Positions 52,625-61,735 are shown, counted from the stretch's first letter. The stretch is 64,000 nucleotides of DNA from Cryobacterium aureum (GCF_002954245.1 NZ_PPTG01000052.1:18154-82153); one strand, 5' to 3'. Numbers and translations: made by a program. The notes: generated by a model not told the origin, from the sequence alone.

Positions 52625-54127
52625 ATGACCACTACTCACCGAACTGCCCTCAAAGATAACGCCGACCTGTCGATCTACTGGGACAACCACTTGCGTGATG
52701 CATTTATGGAATCGGCGCAATTCATTTATCCACCCATGGTGGAAGCGAGCCTCGCCCACGTGTTCATGCTGTCGCGGCAGGGCGTCTTACCAAAGGAGCG
52801 GGGGGTGCAGCTTCTTACCGGGCTTCTCGAACTGTGGAAGCAAACCACTACCGAAACGCAGGAGTTCGTCTTCGACGGCAGCGTTGAGGACCCCTACTAT
52901 TACTTCGAGCAGCAGCTAGCCACCGCCTGCAACATCTCAACAGCCGAGCTTGATGTGCAGCTCGCCCGCAGTCGTAACGACCTCGATGCGGGTGCTTTTC
53001 GCATGGTCTTGCGCCGTCAACTGCTCGACCAGATTGATCTCGTCGTGCAGACCGCAGCGGATGCCGCCCGACTCGCAGCCGACACCGCGGACGCCGTGAT
53101 CATTGGCTTCACCCACCGCCGCCCAGCGCAGCCCACGACGATTGGGCACGTTCTGGCCGGGCTCTCTGAAGCCCTGCTGAGCCAGGCCGACGAGATGCTG
53201 AGTGTGTACGACGAGCTGAACATTTCACCGCTGGGTTCCGCAGCTTTCGCTGGAACCGACCTCAACATTGATTCTGCACTGGTGGGTGAACTTCTCGGAT
53301 TCGACCGGTCATTCACCTCGAGCTATGAGGCCGTCGCCGGCGCGGAACACTTTATGCGTCTGGCCGCCGTGCACGGTCGCGTCACTGCTACCGGAGCACG
53401 CTGGGCGCGCGTACTTCTGGAGTGGATGACGTTTCGTTGGGTGGAAACACCCACCGCGTTCACGCAAGGGTCATCGATTATGCCGCAGAAAAAGAACCCG
53501 GTGGTGCTCGAACATCTCGTGTCAATGGCTGGGGCGACTGCGGCCGATATGGCCGCGACCTATGCCAATATCGGTTCCTCTTGGTACGAAGACTCCAACA
53601 ATGCCACCACAGATGTGCAGAAGCACCTCTGGCGTTCCGGAGAACGCGTGGTTCGCTTTGTTCGTTTGGTAGACGGGCTCTTCGAAAGCTTTCGCGTGCT
53701 GGAACTGCCAAGTGCCGAACAGATCGTTAAGTCGGGCGCAACAACCACCGCGGTTGCCGAGGCTCTCGCCGCTGAGGGTATTGCGTGGCGTAGCGCTCAC
53801 CACGTTGTGGGGGACCTTGTAGCGGCCGCCGACCCCACGACGTGGACGACCACTGACGTGACGGCGGCATTTGAGCGTGCCAACATCCCCGTGACCGACG
53901 CCCTAGTCGACCTCACCCTGAAAGCGGGTGTCAACCCCAATTTCGTGTTGAACCGTTCCCAGCTTGGGGGCCCCGGCCGTGAGGCGGTTATGGCGACCGC
54001 ACAGGAGTCATCGCTTCGCGCCGCTTCCGCCTCTGCCGAGAGCGCCGAGCGCCGAACCCACATTGACGGCACACGCCAGCGACTTCTCGACGTGGTGCAG
54101 GCCGCCGTCAGCTCAGACACATGGTGA
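52625..54127 (+). CDS. Argininosuccinate lyase-like enzyme of the fumarase/aspartase superfamily
   Basis: This 500-residue protein has the three superfamily regions: QLARSRNDLDAG (~117-128; true ASL has SRNDQVATD), GFTHRRPAQPTT (~160) and the signature GSSIMPQKKNP (~280) with the catalytic Ser. The altered first region and a long C-terminus suggest a paralogue working on another substrate, eliminating fumarate or a similar acid from a C-N bond. Its operon holds a transporter, a PfkB kinase and an amidohydrolase and no arginine genes, which argues against arginine biosynthesis. Confidence 0.82.
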   Translation: MTTTHRTALKDNADLSIYWDNHLRDAFMESAQFIYPPMVEASLAHVFMLSRQGVLPKERGVQLLTGLLELWKQTTTETQEFVFDGSVEDPYYYFEQQLATACNISTAELDVQLARSRNDLDAGAFRMVLRRQLLDQIDLVVQTAADAARLAADTADAVIIGFTHRRPAQPTTIGHVLAGLSEALLSQADEMLSVYDELNISPLGSAAFAGTDLNIDSALVGELLGFDRSFTSSYEAVAGAEHFMRLAAVHGRVTATGARWARVLLEWMTFRWVETPTAFTQGSSIMPQKKNPVVLEHLVSMAGATAADMAATYANIGSSWYEDSNNATTDVQKHLWRSGERVVRFVRLVDGLFESFRVLELPSAEQIVKSGATTTAVAEALAAEGIAWRSAHHVVGDLVAAADPTTWTTTDVTAAFERANIPVTDALVDLTLKAGVNPNFVLNRSQLGGPGREAVMATAQESSLRAASASAESAERRTHIDGTRQRLLDVVQAAVSSDTW

Positions 54128-55047
54128 ACTCACGTTTTGCCGTTATCGGGAATACCAACCTCGACATTATGGTCGCAGATACGCGCGACCTTCCCGCGCC
54201 GGGTACGGAACGTATCGTGCCGAGCATCACTATGCGAGTGGGCGGGTCGGCAGGCAACCTCGCCATCCGCTGTGCAGGTCTGGGCCAGAAAACCACCCTG
54301 GTGAGCCGAGTCGGAAACGATGCTTCGACCACCCTGCTCGAAGCAGAGTTGTGTGACCCCAACCTGCAGCTCGTGTTCATTCGTGATGATCTGGAACCCA
54401 GCGCGATCACTGTGGCGGTCGAGTCGGTCGGACAGGATCGTGCCTTTCTCTCGTCGATGGGCGCGATGAAAAACATGACGACCGTCGATGTGCCCTCCGA
54501 GGTACTCACTGCCCGCTTTGTTGTTCTCGCCGGCTATTTTCTGCTCCCTGGCCTGCGCGGCCAGGCGGTCACCGCACTCTTTGAGCGCGCTCGAACGAGG
54601 GGTGCCGAAACCGTTCTCGACACGGGTTGGCCGCCGCAAGGCTGGACGAACGACGTCTGCGCCGAAGTGGTTGAGGCCTTGGCCGGCGTAGATGTGTTTC
54701 TGCCTAATGAAGATGAATTGCTCGGGTTGACTGGCGAAGCTGAAGTGCGGCCGGCGGCCCTGCAGCTTGCAGCACACACGAACACAATAGTTGCTGTCAA
54801 ATGTGGAGCTCGAGGAGCGTCATTGGCGACCCCGGCTGGCCTGTGGATTGAAGAGGTCGCGTTGCCAACAGCAGTGGTCGATTCAACCGGTGCCGGCGAC
54901 GGGTTCAATGCGGCCTTTTTGATCTCCATCGCCCGAGGCAGCGGCCTGCAGCAGTCTCTTCGACAAGCCGTTCGTTATGCCACGCAGTTAGTGGGCAGCA
55001 CGGAGACAGACCGAGCATTGATTCAACTGGAACCCACTATTGCGTGA
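54121..55047 (+). CDS. PfkB-family carbohydrate/nucleoside kinase
   Basis: This 308-residue ribokinase-like protein has the N-terminal GG switch (MRVGGSAGNLAI, ~39-50), DTGWPP in place of the usual DxNxR, LPNEDELLGLTG and the C-terminal signature DSTGAGDGFNAAF (~250-262) with the catalytic Asp. It phosphorylates a sugar, nucleoside or other polyol with ATP. ATG 54121 overlaps the lyase stop by 7 bp; GTG 54124 is an alternative. The DTGWPP motif is unusual and points to a non-standard substrate. Confidence 0.87.
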   Translation: MVNSRFAVIGNTNLDIMVADTRDLPAPGTERIVPSITMRVGGSAGNLAIRCAGLGQKTTLVSRVGNDASTTLLEAELCDPNLQLVFIRDDLEPSAITVAVESVGQDRAFLSSMGAMKNMTTVDVPSEVLTARFVVLAGYFLLPGLRGQAVTALFERARTRGAETVLDTGWPPQGWTNDVCAEVVEALAGVDVFLPNEDELLGLTGEAEVRPAALQLAAHTNTIVAVKCGARGASLATPAGLWIEEVALPTAVVDSTGAGDGFNAAFLISIARGSGLQQSLRQAVRYATQLVGSTETDRALIQLEPTIA

Positions 55048-55060
55048 ACCGGAGCTTGTC

Positions 55061-56080
55061 ATGAAACCCACCGAGCTGTCTGGGCGGCCCACCGTGCAGG
55101 GCCTCTCGGTGGTGGATTTTCACGTGCACTTTCGCATGAATCATGATGAACTCACCCAAAGCTTGGCGGGAGGACAGTTTTCTGATTGCGGCCAGGGCGA
55201 TAGCGCAGGGCAGCGTGCCGTCACGACCGCGACCGCCGCGACCTCGGCACGGTGGCGACGTTCGTGGGATTTTGCAGACCCCGAGGGTGCCGAACACGAT
55301 CACGGTTGGCAGGCTGAAGCTGATCGTTGGGTGGCCGAACTGAGTGCGCATTCGGTGGAACACGCCAATTTCGTGACCGCTGGCGGAGACGCCAAAATGC
55401 ATGAACTTGTGGCGCACGCGCCCCATCGATTTACTGGAATGGCGGCCATGAAAGATCCGTACGCCCCCGGGGCAGCCCAGGCTTTTGAAACCGCCATTGT
55501 GGAGCACGGTTTGGTCGGTTTGAAACTCTTCGCTCCCCTGATGTCTGAGCGCATCGACTCCACCGACGACGCGGTATGGCGGGTTGCAGCCCGGAACGGT
55601 GTTCCGATCGTCATTCACTTCGGGCACTGCGGCTCGGCAGGCGGTATCGCCCATAACGAGTTCAGCAATCCGGCATGGCTCGAGGCTGTCGCCAAGCGGT
55701 ACCCCGAAATTACGTTCGTCATCCCGCATTTCGGCATTCAACATGTGCAAGAAGTATTGTTTCTCATGTGGGCCTGCCCCAACGTAGTCGTCGATACTTC
55801 GGGGTCGAACCAGTGGGTGCGCTACATGGCGAGCAAGCTCACCCTCGACGATCTGTTTCGCCGCTTTTATGAAACTATGGGCTCGGAGCGCATCGTCTTT
55901 GGCTCGGACTCCTCGTGGTTTCCGCGCGGCTTTGCCAGGCGCTACCTCGTCGATCAGCTCAGGATCTGCTGGGAGATGGGTATGACAGCCAGCGATCTGC
56001 AGAACATCTTTGGTGCCAACGCTGCACGCCTGCTCAAAATCGATGGCTGGATGCCCGCCGACCCGAGTCTGTCGGCGTAG
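55061..56080 (+). CDS. Amidohydrolase family protein (Amidohydro_2)
   Basis: This 339-residue metal-dependent hydrolase has VDFHVHFR near residue 18, GLKLFAPLMS (~150), VIHFGHCG (~185), VIPHFGIQH (~225) and FGSDSSWFPRG (~285; strand-8 Asp). GGAG precedes ATG 55061; a GTG at 55040 inside the kinase gene is less likely. Relatives hydrolyse amides or decarboxylate small acids. It closes the ROK-controlled operon; what follows is mobile-element debris. Confidence 0.82.
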   Translation: MKPTELSGRPTVQGLSVVDFHVHFRMNHDELTQSLAGGQFSDCGQGDSAGQRAVTTATAATSARWRRSWDFADPEGAEHDHGWQAEADRWVAELSAHSVEHANFVTAGGDAKMHELVAHAPHRFTGMAAMKDPYAPGAAQAFETAIVEHGLVGLKLFAPLMSERIDSTDDAVWRVAARNGVPIVIHFGHCGSAGGIAHNEFSNPAWLEAVAKRYPEITFVIPHFGIQHVQEVLFLMWACPNVVVDTSGSNQWVRYMASKLTLDDLFRRFYETMGSERIVFGSDSSWFPRGFARRYLVDQLRICWEMGMTASDLQNIFGANAARLLKIDGWMPADPSLSA

Positions 56081-56241
56081 GCGCGACGTCCGCTGGGCGG
56101 TGCAAGCACGGTCGAGAGAACCCTCTGGGTATCGTGCCTCCAATCCGCATCCGCGAAAGAGACACTCTCGGCATTCACTTCGCGAAGCGCGGGAGCTGCG
56201 CCCCAGCGGAATTTGTCGAGGTGAATGAGGCTAGCCTGAGT

Positions 56242-56503
56242 TTAGGCGGCTAGTTTCGTCTCCGTTTTGGCCTCGTCTTCTTCGACGGGTTTGTTGATCC
56301 AAACGGTCTCGTGAAGAGTGAGGATCTTGGGGTCCCGAGCTGTGCTGAATCGCTCCGGATGCTGAGCGCGGGCCGCAGCGAGGGGCGCTAAGCGTTCGAG
56401 GGCTTTGCCTGCGGCGAGGCCGTAATGGACGTCGGCCGGGGTGTTCAGCCCGATTCCGGTATGGCGGTGGTTCTCTGGGGTTACTGGGTTTCGAGAGACC
56501 TTG
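56242..56503 (-). mobile_element. IS3-family transposase (OrfB) C-terminal remnant
   Basis: The leftward frame encodes PENHRHTGIGLNTPADVHYG, then LAAARAQHPERF and VWINKP, ending TKLAA-stop. The H-x-x-x-GIG-x-x-TP-x-x-VH-x-G pattern is the C-terminus of IS3-group integrase-core transposases in actinobacteria. The catalytic DDE region and both ends are missing. It abuts the end of the ROK-controlled operon. Confidence 0.65.
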
Positions 56504-56779
56504 TGGGTTTTACTTTTCCTGGTCAGAGGCTTATTTGTCGTCGTAACGTGTGCGGCTACTGTCGTGCACGTGATCGATGGAAGAGTCAGGTTTAGCCCTT
56601 GCCGGTGTTGATTTGTGTCATGAATTCGCCGTTGGCGCCTCGGGCAGCGGCATGGTCTTGATCGCGTTGTTCGAGCTCTAGGGGTCTGGACATGGGCGGT
56701 GGGGCGGTGTTCCGGCTTCCCGGATTCGGGCGGTTTTGGGCTCCCCTGACGTAACCGTGGGTCCGTTGCGAGCGCCTTA
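56504..56779. other. Degenerate sequence, no supported gene
   Basis: Leftward frames show protein-like scraps (for example SRPLELEQRDQDHAAARGA, with MTQINTGKG before a stop near 56.6 kb) but no start, ribosome-binding site or recognisable domain. It is part of the debris field between the ROK-controlled operon and the VOC remnant. Confidence 0.3.
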
Positions 56780-56785
56780 ACGGCC

Positions 56786-57271
56786 GCACGCCGCTCTCCG
56801 CTGAAAACGTTGGGCGCAACATCCGCTGATATTGGCCAGAGCGACGTGCCGTGGACGGTTCTGGCCGACCCGGAGGGGAATGTGTTCGGCGTTCTCGAAC
56901 CCCGGGAGATCTATGCGGACACCGGCCCGATCGCCGCCGTGGTTGTCAGTTGTGCGGATCCACGTTCCATGGCCCGGTTCTGGAACGCGGCGACGGACTA
57001 GACCCTGCACGAGGTGACCGACGACATGGCGCGGCTGCGATCGGCTGCCGGGGTCGGTCCGTATCTAGAGTTCGTTCGCGTCCCCATTATCACCGTGTGG
57101 TTCCGCGTCCACCTCGACCTACGACCATACCCTCGTGATGATCGGGCGGCTGAGGTCGCCCGGCTGCGAACAATGGGTGCGATGGATGCTGACATTGGGC
57201 AAGGCGATGTGCCCTGGGCGGTTCTCACCGATCCCGAGGGAAACGAGTTCTGCGTCCTGACGCCGGGATAA
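56786..57271 (+). pseudogene. VOC (glyoxalase-like) protein with in-frame TAG
   Basis: Two VOC half-domains occur in one frame. The first ends GQSDVPWTVLADPEGNVFGVLEP, then a second module starts VVSCADPRSMARFWNAATD, followed by TAG at 56999-57001, and continues TLHEVTDDMARLRSAAG to GDVPWAVLTDPEGNEFCVL. The duplicated DPEGNxFxVL signature is typical of Glyoxalase_6/VOC proteins. The 5' part is also degraded, so the gene is dead. Confidence 0.65.
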
Positions 57272-57409
57272 TCCCGTCGAGGGCGAGGTCACGCAAGTAG
57301 AGCGGATGCCCGCAGCTCGGTAACGAGACCCTCGTATGTGAGGGCAGTGTTCGGCTGGTCGTCATTCCGGCTCGACCGGCTCCGGCGTGGGCGCGTTTCG
57401 AGTGGGCGC

Positions 57410-58130
57410 TCACATCAACCCTTCGATTTTCTCACGGTTCGCGCGAAGCTCCTTGGCGTCGGGCCGAGCGGTCCACATCTGCAGGCTCGCGATGACGGCG
57501 GGGCCGCGCGCAGCATGATCAAACCTGTACGAAACAACAAAGTGCGGGTCGTGTCGGGCGGCATGATCGGGACTCGTCGGACGGAGCGTTGCGAAGAGCG
57601 TGAACCGCGATCCCCGATCGTCGTCGAGTCGGTCAGCTCGTCTCGGTCGCCGATCAGGGTGGAGAGGTCGTGCAGGTCTCGGGAGTTGGATCCGCCGAGC
57701 ACGATCTTGACGATCGACGAGTCCCAGATGGTGCCGGCGGCGTTGTCGCTCCACTTCGTGCGGGCCTGCGCCAAGGACTGCAACACCGGCATGGTGGTGA
57801 TGCCGGTGCCGCCGCCCTCCGCCATGAGGGTGGGCAGTGAGGGGAGTGGGGCTAGGTTGCCGATCTCATCTAGCGCCAGCAGCAGCGGCGGGTCGAGTCG
57901 CGCACCGGCGCTTCGGCGGCAATGCGGCGGGCGGTTTCGACGAGGTCCTCGACGAAAGCCGAGACCAGCGCCGCCGAGTTATTCGAGCCGGCACCGGTGG
58001 CCAGCAGGTAGAGCGTGCCGTTGCTGCGTCATGGTCATAGTTGGCCTGCCGTTTTCCGGAACCGGGTCACCGAGTTCGCAGATGATGACCAGACCGGTGA
58101 CCGACAGCCGGGAAATGTCAAACGGGAGGC
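57410..58130 (-). pseudogene. VirD4/TraG-type coupling protein (T4CP), C-terminal wreck
   Basis: Leftward pieces in three frames line up in order: ATGAGSNNSAALVSAFVEDL, then a frameshift near 57.90 kb, LLLALDEIGNLAPLPSLP (Walker B), EGGGTGITTMPVLQSLAQAR, TIWDSSIVKIVLGGSNSRDL, LIGDRDE, and after another frameshift near 57.50 kb SLQMWTARPDAKELRANREK. This is the TraG/TraD C-terminal half that couples relaxosome to mating channel. At least two frameshifts make it non-functional. It may be the lost partner of the relaxase at 6.8 kb or come from another element. Confidence 0.75.
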
Positions 58131-58376
58131 GCTGAGCGCGCCCACTACGCACCGATCTTCGTTGCATCGGTACGAATCGACCCCGCTCATGGCTATCCGT
58201 CATGCTGGCAGCTTAGGGCTTTCGCCGGTCCCGGGCGACGCAGCTGGCGAGCCACTCTGTGACCCGTCAATGCGACGTAAACCTGTTCCGTTCACCGTTC
58301 ACCGTTCCGGCTACGGACGCCTGTGTGCGAGGCCGTGACGGGTACGCTGAGCGGTAAGAGGAGTGCGTGAGGGGGC

Positions 58377-58670
58377 ATGGTGCTGCAAGAACTTTACATG
58401 ATTTGCCATTTTGCGCTCGTTGTCGCCAGCCCGCATCTGACGTTGGGTCATCCGGTTTTCGTGATCGTGGTCGCCGTTGGAATTCTCCTGGGTCTCGCTG
58501 TGATCGTGGCCCTCTTGGTTTTCGTTGTGGCGCGGCAATTCGACCTGCGCGCGTCGTCCACGCAAAGCGGGGGAGCTCCGCCGCGTTCGCACTTCAAACC
58601 CCAGATATCGCGATGTGGCAGAGGCACTCCTATGCCGCGCGCCCCCACGAGTCAGACGCCCGTCGCCTGA
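58377..58670 (+). CDS. Possible small single-pass membrane protein
   Basis: This 97-codon frame has one strong hydrophobic segment (residues ~25-52) and a basic, Pro/Ser-rich tail. A GAGTGCGTGAGGGGGC ribosome-binding-like stretch precedes the ATG. There is no recognisable domain and the area is degenerate, so it may be spurious. Confidence 0.3.
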   Translation: MVLQELYMICHFALVVASPHLTLGHPVFVIVVAVGILLGLAVIVALLVFVVARQFDLRASSTQSGGAPPRSHFKPQISRCGRGTPMPRAPTSQTPVA

Positions 58671-58761
58671 CCCTTGGTGGAGCACGTCCATTCAGCGTGC
58701 ACCTCTCCTTCGGTAGCCGGCCGGCAGAGACAACTGTGCGCCGCTATCTATAGGAGAAATA

Positions 58762-59115
58762 ATGCTAATGACATCAAGAGAGCCACGACTAGATCCACAC
58801 CGGAATGTGCACTCGAGGCGAACGCAAAAATTCTTGACGCGTGCCTGGTGGAAACTTAATGACCTCGCAGCCGCGACGTATGTCGGGGCAGCCTCGCTGA
58901 TCGGTTTCGAAGCCCTTGCGCTGATTCTCGTTTTCACCACCGCTTGGCCGATTGCCATCCCTTTCGTTGTCGGGCTGCTGGCGCTGCTCTTTTTCGCCCG
59001 CCGATTTCTCGTCCGACTCTGGTGCCTGATCCTGCCGGCTCGGTCTGGAAGCAAAAATCCCGAACTGGAGCGTGACGCGACTCGTATCGAATCTGAGAAT
59101 GGAGCCTCTTGGTGA
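58762..59115 (+). CDS. Small two-TM membrane protein
   Basis: This 117-residue protein has a basic N-terminus and two membrane segments (about residues 34-58 and 62-82). TAGGAGAAATA lies at a good distance from ATG 58762. I do not recognise the family. Lower GC than the following sigma-factor region. Confidence 0.45.
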   Translation: MLMTSREPRLDPHRNVHSRRTQKFLTRAWWKLNDLAAATYVGAASLIGFEALALILVFTTAWPIAIPFVVGLLALLFFARRFLVRLWCLILPARSGSKNPELERDATRIESENGASW

Positions 59116-59460
59116 GGCGGCGTCAGAATGCCGTCCCGCTGAGGGTTGGCGAATTCAAACGGAACGGATGAAAGTCGCCGATCGACCGTTTGCGTGTCCC
59201 ACTCGCCGTCCGGCGTGCGGGACACCGAATGGAGTTCGTTCAGCGCGAGCAATTCGATGTGGGGGTCGTCGAACTGGGTGACGGTGAGGACGAAGACGTC
59301 GACGTACGAGGGCCTGGGCCTGCGCCACCGAGAGACGGACCAGCACGGCACCTTCAAGCCGTCGGGCGACGACCGGAACGCGGGAGAGAACCCGAGCCAG
59401 GGGCGCGACGCGGGAGCCCCGGGCGAGGCCTCGGAGCCGTAACCGCCGAGCCCGCCGTCC
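59116..59460. other. Junction to a very GC-rich segment; leftward protein scrap
   Basis: A leftward frame from about 59.33 to 59.13 kb reads YVDVFVLTVTQFDDPHIE, then NELHSVSRTPDGEWDTQ, which looks like real protein but has no start, end or family I know. From about 59.3 kb onwards GC rises sharply into the sigma-factor gene. Confidence 0.3.
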
Positions 59461-60783
59461 TCAGCCGGGCGCCGGCTCGGCGCCGGCGGCGCGGTTGACC
59501 TCGGCCAGGCGCTGCTCCAGAAAGGCGCGCTCCGCAGCGTTCGCCGTGAGCTCCATCGCGCGCCGGTACGACTGAGCCGCGCCTGCGGCGTCGCCGAGGC
59601 GGCGCAGTAGGTCGGCGCGGGTGGCGGGAAGGTAGGGGTAGTCGGCGAGCCGGGGATCGGTCGCCAGCTCGTCGAGGAGCGGCAGGGCGGCGGCCGGACC
59701 GTCGGCGAACGCCACGGCGGCGGCCCGATTGAGCGCGACCACCGGGGTGTTCCACACCGCCAGCAACCGGTCGTAGAGGTGCACGACGCGCGGCCAATCG
59801 GTCTGCTCCAGGGACGGCGCCATCGCGTGCACGCCGGCGATCGCCGCCTGCAGGGTGAACCGCCCCGATGGGCCGGACGCCAGAGCCCCGGCCGTCACCG
59901 TGAGCCCCTCCAGAATCGCGCGCTGGTCCCAGCGCGTCCGGTCCTGATCGGCGAGCAGGAGCAGCCGGCCCTGCCCGTCGGTCCGGGTGGCCCGGCGCGC
60001 GTCGGTGAGGAGCAACAGGCCCAGCAGGCCGCGGGTCTCGGCCTGCTCGGGGAGCAGCGCGGCGAGGGTGCGAGCGAGGTGCAGGGCCCGGTCGCAGAGC
60101 TCCTCACGGACGAGCGAGTCCCCCTCGCCGGCCGTGTGGCCGGTGCTGAAGAGCAGGTGGACGGCGGTGAGCACGCTGTCCAGGCGCTCGGGCAGCTCCG
60201 CCCGGCCCGGAACTCGGTAGGGGATCCGCGCTTCGGAGATCTTCTTCTTGGCCCGGGTGATCCGTGCCGCCATCGTCGGCACGGACACCAGAAAGGTCCG
60301 GGCGACGTCGGGCGTGGGAACGCCGCAGACCAGGCGCAGGGTGAGGGCGACGCGGGCCTCGGGGGCGAGGGTGGGGTGGCAGCAGGTGAACACCAGCCGG
60401 AGCCGGTCGTCCGGCACCGCGGCGTCGGGCCAGTCCAGGTCGGCCGGGTCGTGCGGATCGACGGTTGCTGGCTCCACGAGCAGCGGGAGCTTGCGCCGGA
60501 GGGTGACCTCGCGACGCAACCGGTCCATCGCGTGGTTCCGCGCCGCCGTGGTCAGCCACGCGCCGGGCCGCTCCGGGACGCCGTCCCGGGTCCAGGCCTG
60601 CAGCGCGCTGACGTACGCCTCCTGCGCGCACTCCTCCGCGACGTCCAGGTCGCCCGCGACGCGCACCGTGGCGGACAGCACGAAGGCCCACTCGGAGCGG
60701 TGGGCCTGCGCCAGCGCGGCAGCGACCGCGTCCGCCAGCAGGGCGGACGCGGTCGGCTCGTCGCTGGGGGCGATCAGAACGGG
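59461..60783 (-). CDS. ECF sigma factor with C-terminal TPR-like extension (ECF42-like)
   Basis: About 440 residues: a sigma-70 region 2 (VAEECAQEAYVSALQAWTRDG, ARNHAMDRLRRE), region 4 (VALTLRLVCGVPTPDVARTFLVSVPTMAARITRAKKKI) and a ~200-residue helical C-terminus (LNRAAAVAFADGP, YRRAMELTANAAERAFLEQRL). This architecture plus an adjacent DGPF/YciI gene defines the ECF42 group, in which the extension is needed for activity. No ATG or GTG lies at the expected start just after the partner gene; the frame continues upstream through it. GC is much higher than around, implying a separate origin. Confidence 0.8.
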   Translation of the reverse strand, partial: PVLIAPSDEPTASALLADAVAAALAQAHRSEWAFVLSATVRVAGDLDVAEECAQEAYVSALQAWTRDGVPERPGAWLTTAARNHAMDRLRREVTLRRKLPLLVEPATVDPHDPADLDWPDAAVPDDRLRLVFTCCHPTLAPEARVALTLRLVCGVPTPDVARTFLVSVPTMAARITRAKKKISEARIPYRVPGRAELPERLDSVLTAVHLLFSTGHTAGEGDSLVREELCDRALHLARTLAALLPEQAETRGLLGLLLLTDARRATRTDGQGRLLLLADQDRTRWDQRAILEGLTVTAGALASGPSGRFTLQAAIAGVHAMAPSLEQTDWPRVVHLYDRLLAVWNTPVVALNRAAAVAFADGPAAALPLLDELATDPRLADYPYLPATRADLLRRLGDAAGAAQSYRRAMELTANAAERAFLEQRLAEVNRAAGAEPAPG

Positions 60784-61129
60784 TTCGTCGTCGGGTCCAC
60801 GACCGGGCGAACCTCGACGCCGCCGCCGGGGACCGGGCACAGCTTGGCGATCTCGACGGCGTGGTCGAGGTCGCGCGCCTCGACGACGTAGTAGCCGCCG
60901 AAGGCCTCCTTGGTCTCGACGAACGGGCCGTCCGTCACCGTGCCGGCACCCTTGATCGTGGTGGCCGTCGTCGTGGGCGCGAGCGCCCCCCGCCCGTGAG
61001 GGACCCACCGAGCTCGAAGACCTGCTTGGTGAACGTGTTGTTCGCGTCGACCACCGCGCCCCACGCCTCGGGCGACATGTTCGCGTAGAACGCCGGGTCT
61101 TCGTAGATGAGGATTGCGTACTGGGACAT
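60774..61129 (-). pseudogene. DGPF/YciI-family partner of the sigma factor, one-base frameshift
   Basis: The start ATG 61129 gives MSQYAILIYEDPAFYANMSP to FELGGSLTGG; the remainder, LAPTTTATTIK, VTDGPFVETKEAFGGYYVVEA and EIAKLCPVPGGGVEVRP, is in another frame. Rejoining needs one extra base in a run of six G (about 60.988-60.993 kb on the complement). DGPF proteins are the standard neighbours of ECF42 sigma factors. The homopolymer may be a true mutation or a sequencing error; if error, the gene is intact. Confidence 0.75.
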
Positions 61130-61242
61130 GGAGCTGCCTCCTGCATTAGGTCGCGGGCCGGCCTGTCCGGCTCCGTCATTAACTACGACGAACGTCCTGC
61201 CGCCGGATCGACAGCTAGGCCAGGATTTTCTTCAAGATTTTT

Positions 61243-61266
61243 CCGCCGCCGCCGCCGCCGCCGCCG
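61243..61266. repeat. (CCG)8 trinucleotide repeat
   Basis: Eight perfect CCG units lie upstream of the DGPF/sigma pair, in the gap towards the ArdC remnant. The tract is prone to slippage; no frame through it looks like a real protein. Confidence 0.8.
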
Positions 61267-61301
61267 CGCGTGCCGGAGTCCGCTTTGCGTGCTGAAGTGC
61301 A

Positions 61302-61735
61302 CTATAGCGGCCCCACCTGACGCTCCGTTTCGTGGCGGCGCGGTGCGAGCTCGGGGATTTCTTCGCCGTCGATGGAGTCGGTTTGGCTGACGTCGAACAC
61401 GCTGAGGATCGGAAAGTAGGGGCGGCGTTCTTCCTCGCCGTCCTCGCCTTCGATCCGCTTGGTGCCGTAGCCGTAGCCGAAGATCTTGATCGCCCGTTCG
61501 CCCGTTCGCACCTGTCGGCCGCGCTCCTGCCATTGGCGGAATCCTGCGACGCGGCTCGCGTTCGGGCGCTGGGACAGGATCAGTAGAATGTTGTTCAGGC
61601 TGTAGTTGTGGAACCCTGGTGGCGAACGTGAGGAACAGCGCCCATCCTTCGGTGCTGGTCAGTTCCTCGAGCTGCGAGCCGATTGACTTGTGCAGCTGGT
61701 CGGCTTCCGCGCGGCGCTCGTGGGCGCGGTGATCC
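61302..61735 (-). pseudogene. ArdC-like antirestriction protein fragment
   Basis: Leftward pieces: AHERRAEADQLHKSIGSQLEE and TEGWALFLTFATR in one frame, then FHNYSLNNILLILSQRPNAS, VAGFRQWQERGRQVRTGERAI and FPILSVFDVSQTDSI in another. This is the N-terminal ssDNA-binding domain of ArdC (DUF1738), which in plasmids protects entering DNA from host restriction. A frameshift lies near 61.61 kb and the C-terminal metallopeptidase part is lost. Confidence 0.65.

Noticed and set aside
52625..54127. Calling the lyase argH (arginine biosynthesis)
   Set aside because: The SRND region is altered and no arginine gene is adjacent; operon context is catabolic.
59779..60891. 370-codon + strand frame opposite the sigma-factor gene
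   Set aside because: Antisense to conserved sigma regions 2 and 4; low-complexity Arg/Gly/Gln product.
61243..61266. (CCG)8 as a coding repeat or phase-variation switch
   Set aside because: No credible start or protein runs through it; it lies in a gap.
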